Below, piece after piece: positions 25,736 to 35,160 of a stretch of DNA of 54,538 bases. The DNA is from an uncultured Gemmiger sp. Lineage in GTDB: Bacteria; Bacillota; Clostridia; Oscillospirales; Ruminococcaceae. The stretch spans positions 1 to 54,538 of the forward strand of contig CALXHO010000009.1 of assembly GCA_944388125.1 (NCBI GenBank), read 5' to 3'. Under the pieces are notes generated by a model. That model was not told the origin of the DNA, did not search any database, and worked only from the letters and a program-made list of their open reading frames with translations. The translations under genes were made by a program, and so were the position numbers. Numbering within the stretch: position 1 is the stretch's first letter; each line of letters starts with the position of its first letter.

Positions 25736-26926
25736 ATGACCTATCATGTGCAATTTCCGGGCCTGGGCCTGGAGCTGACCCTCAATCGTGTGGCGTTCAG
25801 CATCGGCAATTTTGACGTGTACTGGTACGGCATCATCATCGCGGCGGGTATGCTGCTTGCCATGCTGTTTGCCTTCCGGTACGCAGTGGACTTTGGCATC
25901 GACGCCGACCGTCTGGTGGACGTGGTGCTCATCGGCACGGTGGCAGCCATCATCTGCGCCCGCGCCTACTATGTGATTTTCGCCCCCTTCCCGTATGACA
26001 GCATCTGGGAGATGATCGACATCCGGGAAGGAGGCCTCGCCATCTACGGCGGCGTGCTGGGGGCCTTTATCTTCGGCGGGCTTGCCGCCAAGTGGCGAAA
26101 AGTCCCCATCCTGCCGCTGTTTGACCTGGTGGGCATTTGCTTCCTGATCGGGCAGGGCATCGGCCGCTGGGCCAACTTCATCAACCAGGAGGCCTTCGGC
26201 ACCAACACCACCCTGCCCTGGGGCATGTACAGCGAGGGCACCCAGCGTTATCTTGCCAGCGTGCAGTCCACCCTTGCTGCGGAGGGCGTCACCGTCGACC
26301 CCTCCATGCCGGTTCATCCGACCTTTTTGTATGAGAGCCTCTGGTGCCTGGCCGGTTTCGTGATTCTGGCGCTGCTGATGAAACACCGCCGCTTCCACGG
26401 TCAGCTGTTCCTGTCCTATGTCATCTGGTACGGCATCGGCCGTTACTGGATCGAGGGCCTGCGCACCGACTCCCTCATGATCACCGATACCCTGCGTACC
26501 AGCCAGCTGGTGGCGCTGCTTTCGGTGGCGGCGGCAGTCATCCTGATGGTGGCGGGCCTGACCCGCACAAGGGGCAAACAGCTGATGGTCCCGCTGGCGG
26601 TGGCCAACATCAAAATGGACGACGGCCCCATCGCAGTGATTCCGACCAGGCTGCCCGCTTCTGCCAGCCACAGGGAGTTTGTCAGTGCAACAGCGGAGAT
26701 GAACAAGAGAATCGCGGAACTTGCCGAAAAGGACCATGACAGGACCGCCGCAGCAGCGGAGGAACCCGCAGCGGAAGGCAGCGAGAGCAAACCTTCCGCC
26801 GACATCATGGACACCGGAGCTTCCGGTGACGGGCAGAAAGCGGAGCAGGATTGCAAAGCGGAGGAAGAAACCGCACAACCCCGGGAGACAGAACAGGAGG
26901 ACACCCATGCAGGCACAGATCATTGA
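25736..26926 (+). CDS. lgt: Prolipoprotein diacylglyceryl transferase
   Basis: Integral membrane enzyme that transfers diacylglycerol from phosphatidylglycerol to the lipobox cysteine. The signature [13 protein letters not shown] and the helices ([29 protein letters not shown]) are present. Its 396 residues are about 110 longer than usual: the extra is a charged C-terminal tail rich in Glu and Ala (after about residue 280) of low complexity. The following gene begins 20 bases before the stop. RBS GAGGTGG. Confidence 0.95.
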   Translation: MTYHVQFPGLGLELTLNRVAFSIGNFDVYWYGIIIAAGMLLAMLFAFRYAVDFGIDADRLVDVVLIGTVAAIICARAYYVIFAPFPYDSIWEMIDIREGGLAIYGGVLGAFIFGGLAAKWRKVPILPLFDLVGICFLIGQGIGRWANFINQEAFGTNTTLPWGMYSEGTQRYLASVQSTLAAEGVTVDPSMPVHPTFLYESLWCLAGFVILALLMKHRRFHGQLFLSYVIWYGIGRYWIEGLRTDSLMITDTLRTSQLVALLSVAAAVILMVAGLTRTRGKQLMVPLAVANIKMDDGPIAVIPTRLPASASHREFVSATAEMNKRIAELAEKDHDRTAAAAEEPAAEGSESKPSADIMDTGASGDGQKAEQDCKAEEETAQPRETEQEDTHAGTDH

Positions 26927-27761
26927 CGGAAAGATCCTGTCCGCCCAGGTCAAGGCGGAGGCTGCGGCCGAGACCGCAGCACTGAAAGAAAAAGGCGTCA
27001 CGCCCTGCCTGGCGGTGATTCTGGTGGGGGAGGACCCTGCCAGCCAGGTCTATGTCCGCGGCAAGGCCAAGGACTGCCATGACTGCGGCATTGACAGCCG
27101 GGTCATCCGCCTGCCGGAGGAAACGACCCAGGCCGAGCTGCTCAAACTGGTGGGGGAGCTTGCCGCTGACAAGGCGGTCAACGGGATTCTGGTGCAGCTG
27201 CCCCTGCCCGCCCAGATCGACGAGAAGGCAGTTATCGACGCCATCCCGCCGGAAAAGGACGTGGACGGTTTCTCCCCGGTCAATGTAGGCCGGATGCAGA
27301 TCGGGGAGCCCTGCTTCCTGCCCTGCACCCCGGCGGGCTGCATCCGCATGATCGAGTCCACCGGCACCCCCATCGAGGGCAAGCGCGCCGTTGTCATCGG
27401 CCGCTCCAACATTGTGGGCAAGCCTGCGGCATTGCTGCTGCTGGCCAAGAATGCCACCGTGACCATCTGCCATTCCCGCACCGCCAACCTCAAGGAACTG
27501 TGCTCCAGTGCGGACATCCTGGTGGCCGCAGTGGGCAAGGCCGGGTTTGTGACCGGCGACATGATCAAACCCGGTGCGGTGGTCATTGATGTGGGCATCA
27601 ACCGCGGGGAGGACGGCAAGCTCCACGGGGACGTGGACTTTGCCGCTGCCTGCGAAAAGGCCTCCTACATCACCCCTGTGCCCGGCGGCGTCGGCCTGAT
27701 GACCCGGGCCATGCTGATGAAAAACACCGTTCAGGCTGCAGCCCGGCAGAACGGCCTGTAA
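26907..27761 (+). CDS. folD: Bifunctional methylene-THF dehydrogenase/cyclohydrolase
   Basis: FolD interconverts 5,10-methylene- and 10-formyl-tetrahydrofolate with NADP. The 284 residues contain the catalytic Tyr49 and Lys53 (YVRGK), QLPLPAQID, and the nucleotide-binding [14 protein letters not shown]. The ATG at 26907, after CAGGAGG, overlaps lgt; the frame itself is open further upstream. Confidence 0.96.
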   Translation: MQAQIIDGKILSAQVKAEAAAETAALKEKGVTPCLAVILVGEDPASQVYVRGKAKDCHDCGIDSRVIRLPEETTQAELLKLVGELAADKAVNGILVQLPLPAQIDEKAVIDAIPPEKDVDGFSPVNVGRMQIGEPCFLPCTPAGCIRMIESTGTPIEGKRAVVIGRSNIVGKPAALLLLAKNATVTICHSRTANLKELCSSADILVAAVGKAGFVTGDMIKPGAVVIDVGINRGEDGKLHGDVDFAAACEKASYITPVPGGVGLMTRAMLMKNTVQAAARQNGL

Positions 27762-27787
27762 TCCAACCAAACCAACAGAAGAACACA

Positions 27788-27829
27788 AAAGGCGGATGCC
27801 ATGGTCAGTGACCGGGCATCCGCCTTTTT
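27788..27829. terminator. Bidirectional terminator folD/mutY
   Basis: AAAGGCGGATGCC pairs with GGCATCCGCCTTT (13 bp), with T-runs on both strands. The two genes converge here. Confidence 0.9.
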
Positions 27830-27889
27830 GTGAAACTGTTGAAAATTAACCGAAGAGTGAAGTGAAAACCCACGGATCACGGGACAGAA

Positions 27890-28948
27890 TCAGTGTTCAG
27901 ATCCTGACTTTCCCTCCATGGCAGGCAGGTAGACCGCAAAGGCGCTGGGCACCGAGTAGTCCGCTGCCAGCTCTTCCGGCAGGGCCCAGACGCAGTTCTC
28001 AGGCAGGGCGGGGGAGGCGTCCGTCTCCGCCAGCCAGCCCTCCATCTGCCAGACCTTGTGGGTAAAGATGTGCTTTGCCGGACCCAGCGGAGAAAGCGCC
28101 CGGACGGCAATTCCCATTCCGGCCAGTGCCTTGCGGACATCGTCGGGAGTCAGCCGACCGTCCAGCACCAACGGCTGCCACAACTTTGCCAGAAGCCCTT
28201 TGTCAGGGCGTTTTTGCAGCAGTACACCCTGGGGACCGCGCACCACGGCAACCGTCAGCGGCAGCTCAGGACGGGGCTTTTTGGCGGGTTTGACCGGCAG
28301 CGCCGCCGCCCGGCCGGAGGCCCGGCCCAGGCAGACGCCGGCCAGCGGGCAGTGCTCGCACAGGGGAGCGCCGTTGGGCAGGCAGACCAGAGCGCCCAGC
28401 TCCATCAACGCCTGGTTGAAATCTCCCGGATTGTCGGCAGGCAGCTGCTCACAGACCCGGCCGGTGAACAGCCGCTTGGTCTCGGGGCGGGTGACGTCGG
28501 CGTCGTCGTCATACAGGCGGGCGAATACCCGCAGCACGTTGCCGTCCACCGCGGGCACCGCAATGCCGAACCCGATGCTGGCAATGGCTCCGGCGGTGTA
28601 GTCCCCGATGCCGGGCAGAGAGCGCAGGGCGTCATAATCGGCGGGGAGTTCGCCGCCGTACTGCTCGCAGATGACCCGGGCGGCTTTCTGCAGATTGGCA
28701 GCCCGGCTGTAATAGCCCAGTCCCTGCCACAGCTTGCGCAGCCGGTCGGGGGCGCAGGCAGCCAGGGCGGCAGGGTCGGGCAGCTCGGCCACAAAGCGCT
28801 GGTAGTAGGGCACGGCGGCAGTCATGCGCGTCTGCTGGAGCATGATCTCACTGATCCAGATATGATACGGAGTAGGCTCCTGCCGAAACGGCAGGAGCCT
28901 ACGATTTTCATAGAACCAGTCCAGCAGTGCGCGGGAAAACCGCTGCAT
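27890..28948 (-). CDS. mutY: A/G-specific adenine glycosylase
   Basis: Removes adenine mispaired with 8-oxoguanine. The 352 residues have the glycosylase core with Glu34 (WISEIMLQQTRM), the helix-hairpin-helix SLPGIGDYTAGAI and AVDGNVLRV, then the 4Fe-4S site with four cysteines (CLPNGAPLCEHCPLAGVC, first gap 7 rather than the usual 6). The C-terminal part is a NUDIX-like domain recognising the opposite base. Its ATG shares one base with the asnS stop (TGATG). Confidence 0.95.
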   Translation of the reverse strand: MQRFSRALLDWFYENRRLLPFRQEPTPYHIWISEIMLQQTRMTAAVPYYQRFVAELPDPAALAACAPDRLRKLWQGLGYYSRAANLQKAARVICEQYGGELPADYDALRSLPGIGDYTAGAIASIGFGIAVPAVDGNVLRVFARLYDDDADVTRPETKRLFTGRVCEQLPADNPGDFNQALMELGALVCLPNGAPLCEHCPLAGVCLGRASGRAAALPVKPAKKPRPELPLTVAVVRGPQGVLLQKRPDKGLLAKLWQPLVLDGRLTPDDVRKALAGMGIAVRALSPLGPAKHIFTHKVWQMEGWLAETDASPALPENCVWALPEELAADYSVPSAFAVYLPAMEGKSGSEH

Positions 28949-30333
28949 CAGAAGCCTCCGCAGGTGCGCGGGAAGGGCAGCACGTCGCGGATGTTGGGAA
29001 TGCCGGTCACGTACATGATCAGGCGCTCAAAGCCCAGACCATAGCCTGCATGCTTGACGCTGCCGAAACGGCGCAGGTCAAGGTACCACTCATAGTCGCT
29101 GCGGCGCATGCCCAGCTCGTCCATGCGGGCGGTCAGCACGTCCAGCCGCTCCTCACGCTGGGAACCGCCGATCAGCTCGCCGATGCCCGGCACCAGCATA
29201 TCGGCAGCGGCAACGGTCTTGCCGTCGTCGTTCATGCGCATATAGAAGCTCTTGATCTCCTTGGGATAGTCGGTCACGAACACCGGCTTGTGGAAGACCT
29301 GCTCGGTCAGGTACCGCTCGTGCTCGGTCTGGATGTCGGTGCCCCAGTCCACTTTGTACTGGAACTTGTCGTTGTTCTTTTTCAGAATCTCCACCGCGTC
29401 GGTGTAGCTGATGCGGCCGAACTCGCTGCTTTCCACCAGCTGCAGGCGCTCCACCAGACCCTTGTCAAAGAACTGGTTGAAGAAGGCCAGCTCGTCGGGG
29501 CAGGTCTTGAGCAGATGGCGGATGACGTACTTGATCATGGCCTCAGCGGTATCCATATAGGTGTTGAGGTCGGCAAAGGCCATTTCAGGCTCGATCATCC
29601 AGAACTCTGCCGCATGGCGGGGCGTGTAGCTCTCCTCGGCGCGGAAGGTGGGACCGAAGGTATAAACCTTGCCCAGAGCCATGGCCATGGCCTCGGCTTC
29701 CAGCTGGCCGGAAACGGTCAGGTTGACCTGGCGCTTGAAGAAGTCCTTGGTGTAATCGACCTTGCCGTCCTCGGTCTTGGGAACGTTGTTCAGATCCAGG
29801 GTGGTCACCTGGAACATCTCACCGGCGCCCTCGCAGTCGGAACCGGTGAAGATGGGGGTGTGCACGTAGGTGAAGCCGTTCTCATGGAAGAAGCTGTGCA
29901 GGGCAAAGGCTGCCTCGCCGCGCACACGGAACGCCGCGTTGAAGGTGTTGGTGCGGGGACGCAGATGGGGCATGGTGCGCAGGTACTCCACGCTCATGCG
30001 CTTTTTCTGCAGAGGGTACTCGGGGCCGCAGGGGCCCAGCACCGTGATGGTATCGGCGTTGATCTCGAAAGGCTGCTTGGCCTGGGGGGTCAGCACCAGA
30101 CGGCCGGTCACCTCAAAGCTGGTGTACAGGCCGCTCTTGGCGATCTCGGCATAGTTGGCCAGCTTGGCGGCCTCAAAAACGATCTGGACGGGCTTGTAGC
30201 AGCTGCCGTCGGTCAGCGAGATGAAGCCGATATTCTTGGAATCACGAACGGTCTTGGCCCAGCCGTACACCTTGACTTCGGTGCCGTCAGCGGGCGTCTG
30301 CTTGTAAAGAGATGCGATCTCGGTTCTTTCCAT
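28948..30333 (-). CDS. asnS: Asparaginyl-tRNA synthetase
   Basis: Class II synthetase, 461 residues. The N-terminal OB-fold ([20 protein letters not shown]) binds the anticodon. Motif 2 ([21 protein letters not shown]) and motif 3 ([13 protein letters not shown]) build the active site. The ATG at 30333 follows GGGAGTGG; the open frame extends upstream beyond it without a binding site. It is the first gene of a pair with mutY. Confidence 0.97.
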   Translation of the reverse strand: MERTEIASLYKQTPADGTEVKVYGWAKTVRDSKNIGFISLTDGSCYKPVQIVFEAAKLANYAEIAKSGLYTSFEVTGRLVLTPQAKQPFEINADTITVLGPCGPEYPLQKKRMSVEYLRTMPHLRPRTNTFNAAFRVRGEAAFALHSFFHENGFTYVHTPIFTGSDCEGAGEMFQVTTLDLNNVPKTEDGKVDYTKDFFKRQVNLTVSGQLEAEAMAMALGKVYTFGPTFRAEESYTPRHAAEFWMIEPEMAFADLNTYMDTAEAMIKYVIRHLLKTCPDELAFFNQFFDKGLVERLQLVESSEFGRISYTDAVEILKKNNDKFQYKVDWGTDIQTEHERYLTEQVFHKPVFVTDYPKEIKSFYMRMNDDGKTVAAADMLVPGIGELIGGSQREERLDVLTARMDELGMRRSDYEWYLDLRRFGSVKHAGYGLGFERLIMYVTGIPNIRDVLPFPRTCGGF

Positions 30334-30393
30334 TGTAGTCCACTCCCTCACAGTCAGCGGCATCCCCGTCCGGGGGCCGCCGGGTATTGTTTT

Positions 30394-30422
30394 ATTATAT
30401 CCTGTTTTGCCGTGGTTGTAAA
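30394..30422 (-). promoter_or_regulatory. Promoter of asnS-mutY
   Basis: TTTACA (30422-30417), 17 bp, TATAAT (30399-30394), directly after the yfhO-type gene. Confidence 0.8.
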
Positions 30423-30444
30423 TGATTTCCACACGTCAAAGCGC

Positions 30445-33231
30445 TTATCCGGCATCGACGGCTGTGGAGCTGCGGCGTCTGCGGTTCCAAACCACGATGC
30501 CCAAAAACGCCACAACGCCCACGCAGGACAATACAATGCCCACTTTCAGGCCCGGCGTCTCGTAGTGCAGTTCGATCACATGCTCTCCTGCATCCAGTTC
30601 CAGGCCCAGGAAGGCGGTGTTGGCACGCAGCAGCTCGGCAGGCTGGCCGTCCACGGTGGCGCTCCAGCCGGTGGAGTAGGGAAGCTGGATCACCAGTACC
30701 TTCGGCTCGTTCACGGTGATGGTGCCGGTCAGCGAGTTGGTGCCCAGCACGGTGTTTTCCAGGGCTTCCTCACCCAGCACGGCAGCCCGGTCGGCTGTGG
30801 TGTCAAAGGTCTGGCACTCCACATCGATGCGGTCGAAGGTATAGTAGCCGGCGTAGGGCAGTACCACGGTCAGGGTAGTCATGCCGGTCTCGGTGTAGCC
30901 GAAGTTGTAGGCAAAATCATGACGGCCGGAATAATACTGGTTGTTTCGCATGGCATAGTCGATACGTCCTTCCCCGATGTCGGAGGTCAGCCGCAGATAG
31001 ACTTTTTCCTTGCACCAAAAATGAGAGTACTGTTTTTCCGTTGCCAATCGTTCGGCGGGGGACATGGCATCCAGCTCCTCTTCGCTCATGGCGTCCAGGG
31101 GATTGGTGGCAACGTAATCCATGCCCTCCACCACGAGATAGGTCTCACAGTCGGTGACCGGCTGGCTGATGGTGAAGGTGATGGTGCCGCCGTCCTGAGG
31201 AGAATAGTAGGTGTTTTCATCCACCATCTCAATGCCGTTCAGGGTGACCTGAGCGGCGGGGAAAATCACATCACTCCGGGATTCAGCTGCGGCCAGGTCC
31301 TCCCCGTCGCCATCCTCCAGCAGGACACCGTTCAGCAGGGCATCCTGCCGCTGGACCGGGGTCAGGGCGTCGTAATCACTGCGGGAAATCCGTGCCGCGC
31401 TGGTATAGCCGATGGGCAGGGCGTCGGATTTTTCATAGGCGCCCACATTGACGCCGGCCACGTCCATGGCAAGAGCGGGCTCGGTTTTGCAGCCCTGGGG
31501 CAGGGTGGAGGTGGAATCGGTGCCGCAGAGAAAATACTTGACGCCCAGCAAAGAATCCAGTACGCTGCGGCCATGCAGACCGACGTAGTTGTATTCCTCC
31601 GGGGTGTTGTAGCCCATCTCGGCCATCCACTGGGAGACGTAGCCGTTGTTGAGGCTGAAGAAATAGCTGACCCCGTGCAGGTCCATGAGCATGGCGCTGT
31701 TGACATAGACGTTCATGGAGGTGTCGTACCGCCACAGACTGTCGTCGTCCAGCTGCTTGAGCAGGTTGGCAGGATTGTTTGCCACAGTGGCATCCCAGGC
31801 AAACCCGGCGGGCTCGTACTCGCCCAGAGTGTAACTCTCGTCGGCACCATACTGGTAGCCGATGTTGATGACGATACCCAGACAGCAGCCGCCCAGCAGC
31901 ACCACCCGAGTGACGCTGCGGGGAGCACTTTCGGCAGAGAGCACGAACACCGCAAGCAGCAGCATGAGCAGACTGCCCAGTACCGCCCACTCAGTGCGGA
32001 CGTCGCGGTTCCAGAAAGCCAGCAGGCAGTAGATGGCCAGCAGTGCCGACAAAGTCAGCTTTTCCCGGCCGGAAAGCTTTGTCATGTCGGGGCAGGCCCG
32101 GGCCAGGATGAAAGCTTCTAGCATGGCAAACGCCCAGACCCAACGGTTCTGCATGTAGGAGAATCCATTGAGGATCTTGCCCGCCCAGGGCAGCATCATG
32201 AAAGCCAGCATTACCAGCCAGGCTGCCTTGAGGACGGTGTTCTGCCGCCGGCGTGCAAACAGGATCATGACGGCCAGCACGGCCACGGCAGTGATGCCAC
32301 AGTAGGTGGAGTACTCGTCCACCTTGCCGCCGGTAGTCAGGTTGGCGATCAGGTTCCAGTACATGGTGAAGGGATAGCTGGTCACCTGACGGTCCAGGGA
32401 AAACCGGGCGCTGCCGAACATCTCAAAAACGGTGGGCAGCATGGTCACCGCCGCGATGGCGATGCCTACCAGACTGTAACCCACGAACTTGCCCAGCAGC
32501 GGCCACAGGGTGCGCAGCTGACCGATACCGTACTTGCGGAAATATTTGACCACCGCGTACAGTACCAGCAGCAGGGCGATCATATAGAAGAACAGGAAGT
32601 TGGACAGGGCCGACAGGGCGATGGCCGCGATATACAGGGTGGGACGGCGGCCTTCAAAGATGTAGTCGGCGCCCAGCAGTACCAGCGGGAAGCAGTACAT
32701 GGGAATGATGAAGAACGGCTCTGTCAGCGCTGTCTGGAGGGTCCAGGTGCAGAACGCATAGGCCACTGCGCCCAGCAGAGTGCCGAAGCGGCTGTTGCCG
32801 TGATGGCGGCTGAACAACATAAAAGTCAGGCCCGCCAGGTAGATGCGCACCAGCATCAGGGCTTCCAGCAGGGGCTCCCCGTACTGGCTGGGCACAAAGG
32901 CGGCAATGAGGTTGAGCGGGTCACCCATCACGTAGTAGCTCAGGGTGGTGACCACATCGCCGCCGTACCCGATGCTCATATCCCAGGTGGGAATGGGGCT
33001 GCCGGACAAAATACAGCGGGCGGCCTCGCGGAGCCAGCGGCCATAGTAGACCAGGGAGGGGAAATGCTGTTTGATGGTATCGGCATACCAGACGAAGCTT
33101 TTTCCGTTGGCTGCAAAAATGCCGATCCAGACACCGCACAGCACGGCAAACACCGCGGTGAATGCCAGCCACAGGGCAACCCGTGGATGCTTTTGGTTGA
33201 GACGCCGGGGCAGGGTCATGATTTCTCCCAT
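30445..33231 (-). CDS. YfhO family membrane protein
   Basis: 928 residues with about a dozen transmembrane helices at the N-terminal half, followed by a large extracytoplasmic domain and one C-terminal helix (GIVLSCVGVVAFLGIVVW) with a basic end. YfhO-type proteins belong to the GT-C-like membrane glycosyltransferases; B. subtilis YfhO has been implicated in wall or lipoteichoic acid glycosylation. Two starts are possible: 33231 and, with GGGAG six bases before, 33219. It is transcribed from its own promoter. Confidence 0.85.
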   Translation of the reverse strand: MGEIMTLPRRLNQKHPRVALWLAFTAVFAVLCGVWIGIFAANGKSFVWYADTIKQHFPSLVYYGRWLREAARCILSGSPIPTWDMSIGYGGDVVTTLSYYVMGDPLNLIAAFVPSQYGEPLLEALMLVRIYLAGLTFMLFSRHHGNSRFGTLLGAVAYAFCTWTLQTALTEPFFIIPMYCFPLVLLGADYIFEGRRPTLYIAAIALSALSNFLFFYMIALLLVLYAVVKYFRKYGIGQLRTLWPLLGKFVGYSLVGIAIAAVTMLPTVFEMFGSARFSLDRQVTSYPFTMYWNLIANLTTGGKVDEYSTYCGITAVAVLAVMILFARRRQNTVLKAAWLVMLAFMMLPWAGKILNGFSYMQNRWVWAFAMLEAFILARACPDMTKLSGREKLTLSALLAIYCLLAFWNRDVRTEWAVLGSLLMLLLAVFVLSAESAPRSVTRVVLLGGCCLGIVINIGYQYGADESYTLGEYEPAGFAWDATVANNPANLLKQLDDDSLWRYDTSMNVYVNSAMLMDLHGVSYFFSLNNGYVSQWMAEMGYNTPEEYNYVGLHGRSVLDSLLGVKYFLCGTDSTSTLPQGCKTEPALAMDVAGVNVGAYEKSDALPIGYTSAARISRSDYDALTPVQRQDALLNGVLLEDGDGEDLAAAESRSDVIFPAAQVTLNGIEMVDENTYYSPQDGGTITFTISQPVTDCETYLVVEGMDYVATNPLDAMSEEELDAMSPAERLATEKQYSHFWCKEKVYLRLTSDIGEGRIDYAMRNNQYYSGRHDFAYNFGYTETGMTTLTVVLPYAGYYTFDRIDVECQTFDTTADRAAVLGEEALENTVLGTNSLTGTITVNEPKVLVIQLPYSTGWSATVDGQPAELLRANTAFLGLELDAGEHVIELHYETPGLKVGIVLSCVGVVAFLGIVVWNRRRRSSTAVDAG

Positions 33232-33338
33232 AGTTGTTTACTCTCCTGTATGCTGCGCTGCCGCAAAAGGCAGGGAATGCGGTGCGCCCTCGTCCAAACG
33301 GAACGCCCGGCAGCTGTTTTTTCTCTTTTGACTCCTAT

Positions 33339-33367
33339 ATTATATGCGCTGCCCCAGAGGGATGCAA
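33339..33367 (-). promoter_or_regulatory. Promoter of the YfhO-type gene
   Basis: TTGCAT (33367-33362), 17 bp, TATAAT (33344-33339). The -35 lies ten bases beyond the end of the spoIIP gene. Confidence 0.75.
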
Positions 33368-33376
33368 GCCTGCGCA

Positions 33377-34537
33377 TTATGCCGCCCCGAACAGGGAGGC
33401 CAGTGCCCGGGCGGCATATTCTCCCGCACGGAGGGCCTCGTCCAGCGTGTTGGCGTGACCGCCGATCTCAATGAGCAGACTGCCGGTGGTGACATCCTGA
33501 TTGTAAAAGCGGTAGCCGCACAGAACCGGACGGGTCAGTCCGGGGTAGAGCGTCTCCATCTCGGCCTCCCAGGCAGCGGCAAAGCCGAGGTTTTTCTCCC
33601 AGTCGGGCAGAACCACGGTGGAACCGTTGTTGCAGCCCGCGATGATCATGACCTGGGCGGTGTCCTCACCGTCGATCTGCGTCAGCGGTTTGATGCGGGT
33701 GCCGTCCCGCTCGATGGCGTCCCGGTGAACGTCGAGAATTACCTTGATGCTGGGATACTGTTCCAGATAGCTGCGGGCAGTCTCGGCGCTGCGGCCGTAG
33801 CTTTCGGTGTAGCTGGGGGAGTCGTGCAGCGTCTCGTCGTGAAGGGTGTTGATGCCTGCCTCATTGAGTACATCGGTCATCACGGCCCCCACCGCGCACA
33901 TGTTCACCGAGGTGTCCAGACTCCGTGCGGCGAAGTCGGGGTCATACCACAGATCGTCCCAGGGCTGGTAGCATTCGGTGGCGTGAGTGTGCAGGATCAG
34001 TACCTGGGGCTCGTCGCTGTTCAGCGCAATGGAAAAGGGCAACCCTGCCCCGGCGGCGTCCGCCAGCACCGAGTCGGGGTTGGAGGTGCTGTTCTTGATG
34101 CTGCCTGCCGCCAGGGTGACGTAGCCGTCCCCGCTGCCCTGACCGTAGGTCTGGGATTCAATGTCCCCGGCGTCGTCGGGGCGTTCGGGGGAAGGGGTGG
34201 AGGCAGGTGTAGGCGAGGGCGAGGGGGAAGGCTCCGCCGCTTCCTCGTTCCCCGCCGTGGAACCCGCATCGTCCTGCTCCGGGACGGCAGCCGGGGCAGG
34301 GGAGGAGGTTACGGCTTGGCTGGCGATGGAAGCCGGGCTGCCCTGCATCTGCCCGGTGGAGGAAAAGCAGCTCTCCAGAATTTCACCGGCCCCGGCAGGC
34401 TCGGCCACGAATACGGCAACGGCCGTCAGCCAGCCGCCCGGGGCAAGGTTTGCTGCCGCCAGGAGCATGGCTGCCGCGAAACCAAGGGATACACTCCCCA
34501 GCAGCAGATGCCCCAAAAGCCGGTACAGGTGTTTCAA
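33377..34537 (-). CDS. spoIIP: Stage II sporulation protein P family
   Basis: SpoIIP is an amidase/endopeptidase that degrades peptidoglycan during engulfment. The protein (386 residues from TTG 34537, with AGGAGG nine bases upstream) has an N-terminal membrane helix (about 6-30), a low-complexity Pro/Ser/Glu linker, and the catalytic domain: LILHTHATECY, LDVHRDAI and LIEIGGHANTLDEA hold the zinc and catalytic residues. An ATG at 34606 is in frame but lacks a site. Whether the organism sporulates cannot be told from here. Confidence 0.9.
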   Translation of the reverse strand: MKHLYRLLGHLLLGSVSLGFAAAMLLAAANLAPGGWLTAVAVFVAEPAGAGEILESCFSSTGQMQGSPASIASQAVTSSPAPAAVPEQDDAGSTAGNEEAAEPSPSPSPTPASTPSPERPDDAGDIESQTYGQGSGDGYVTLAAGSIKNSTSNPDSVLADAAGAGLPFSIALNSDEPQVLILHTHATECYQPWDDLWYDPDFAARSLDTSVNMCAVGAVMTDVLNEAGINTLHDETLHDSPSYTESYGRSAETARSYLEQYPSIKVILDVHRDAIERDGTRIKPLTQIDGEDTAQVMIIAGCNNGSTVVLPDWEKNLGFAAAWEAEMETLYPGLTRPVLCGYRFYNQDVTTGSLLIEIGGHANTLDEALRAGEYAARALASLFGAA

Positions 34538-34696
34538 CGTGCTGTGCCTCCTCTTTCTGGATTCTGCGCGCCGAAGCCGCCGCCCCACACCGCGCCTCAA
34601 ACTCATGTCTATGCGTCAGGCCCCCTTTTTAGCCGTGGAGAGAAGGCAAAACTTCAAATCCAACAAAAAAGTTTCGCCAAATTTGGAAAAAACCAC

Positions 34697-34725
34697 TTGC
34701 AACCTCGCGCCAATTATGCTAACAT
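34697..34725 (+). promoter_or_regulatory. Promoter of rpsT
   Basis: TTGCAA, 17 bp, TAACAT, about 40 bases before the start codon. Confidence 0.72.
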
Positions 34726-34763
34726 AGGTAATACTGTTATGGGGAACCAAGGAGGTGGAACGA

Positions 34764-35030
34764 ATGCCTAACATTAAATCTCAGAAGGACCGCGTTGTCC
34801 AGGCCAAGAAAGAGGCTCTGCACAATAAGGCCATCAAGTCCAACCTGAAAACAGTGATCAAAAAGGCAGACGCTGCCATCAACAGCAACGCTGCGGATAA
34901 GGACGCCGCCATCAAGGCCGCTGTCTCCGCCATTGACTCTGCCAAGAGCAAGGGTGTCATCCACAAGAACACCGCTGCCCGCAAGATCAGCCGTATGGCC
35001 AAGCGCAACAACAAGGCCTCCGCGCAGTAA
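34764..35030 (+). CDS. rpsT: 30S ribosomal protein S20
   Basis: 88 residues, very Lys- and Ala-rich, beginning MPNIKSQKDRV and ending with HKNTAARKISRMAKRNN, as usual for S20. It binds 16S rRNA in early assembly. AAGGAGGT at 34749-34756 fixes the ATG at 34764 rather than the upstream in-frame codon. It is monocistronic. Confidence 0.97.
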   Translation: MPNIKSQKDRVVQAKKEALHNKAIKSNLKTVIKKADAAINSNAADKDAAIKAAVSAIDSAKSKGVIHKNTAARKISRMAKRNNKASAQ

Positions 35031-35055
35031 ATCTTTCGCATACAGCAAAGAAACA

Positions 35056-35084
35056 ATGCCCGCCTGGTTCAGGCGGGCATTTTT
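35056..35084 (+). terminator. Terminator of rpsT
   Basis: ATGCCCGCCTG and CAGGCGGGCAT pair over 11 bp with a 3-base loop, then T5. Confidence 0.92.
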
Positions 35085-35113
35085 CGTTGCCGGGCGCCGC
35101 ATCACGAAAATAC

Positions 35114-35148
35114 AAAAAGCCGGAGGCAATTCTGCCTCCGGCATTTTT
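35114..35148. terminator. Terminator of gltA (bidirectional)
   Basis: GCCGGAGGCA (35119-35128) with TGCCTCCGGC (35133-35142); A-run before and T-run after. Confidence 0.9.
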
Positions 35149-35160
35149 GCAATGGAAAGA

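Noticed and set aside
28927-32121. A 1064-codon open frame on the forward strand opposite asnS and the YfhO-type gene
   Set aside because: It mirrors real reverse-strand genes with clear families, has no ribosome binding site and a His/Gly/Val-rich composition typical of antisense frames in GC-rich DNA.
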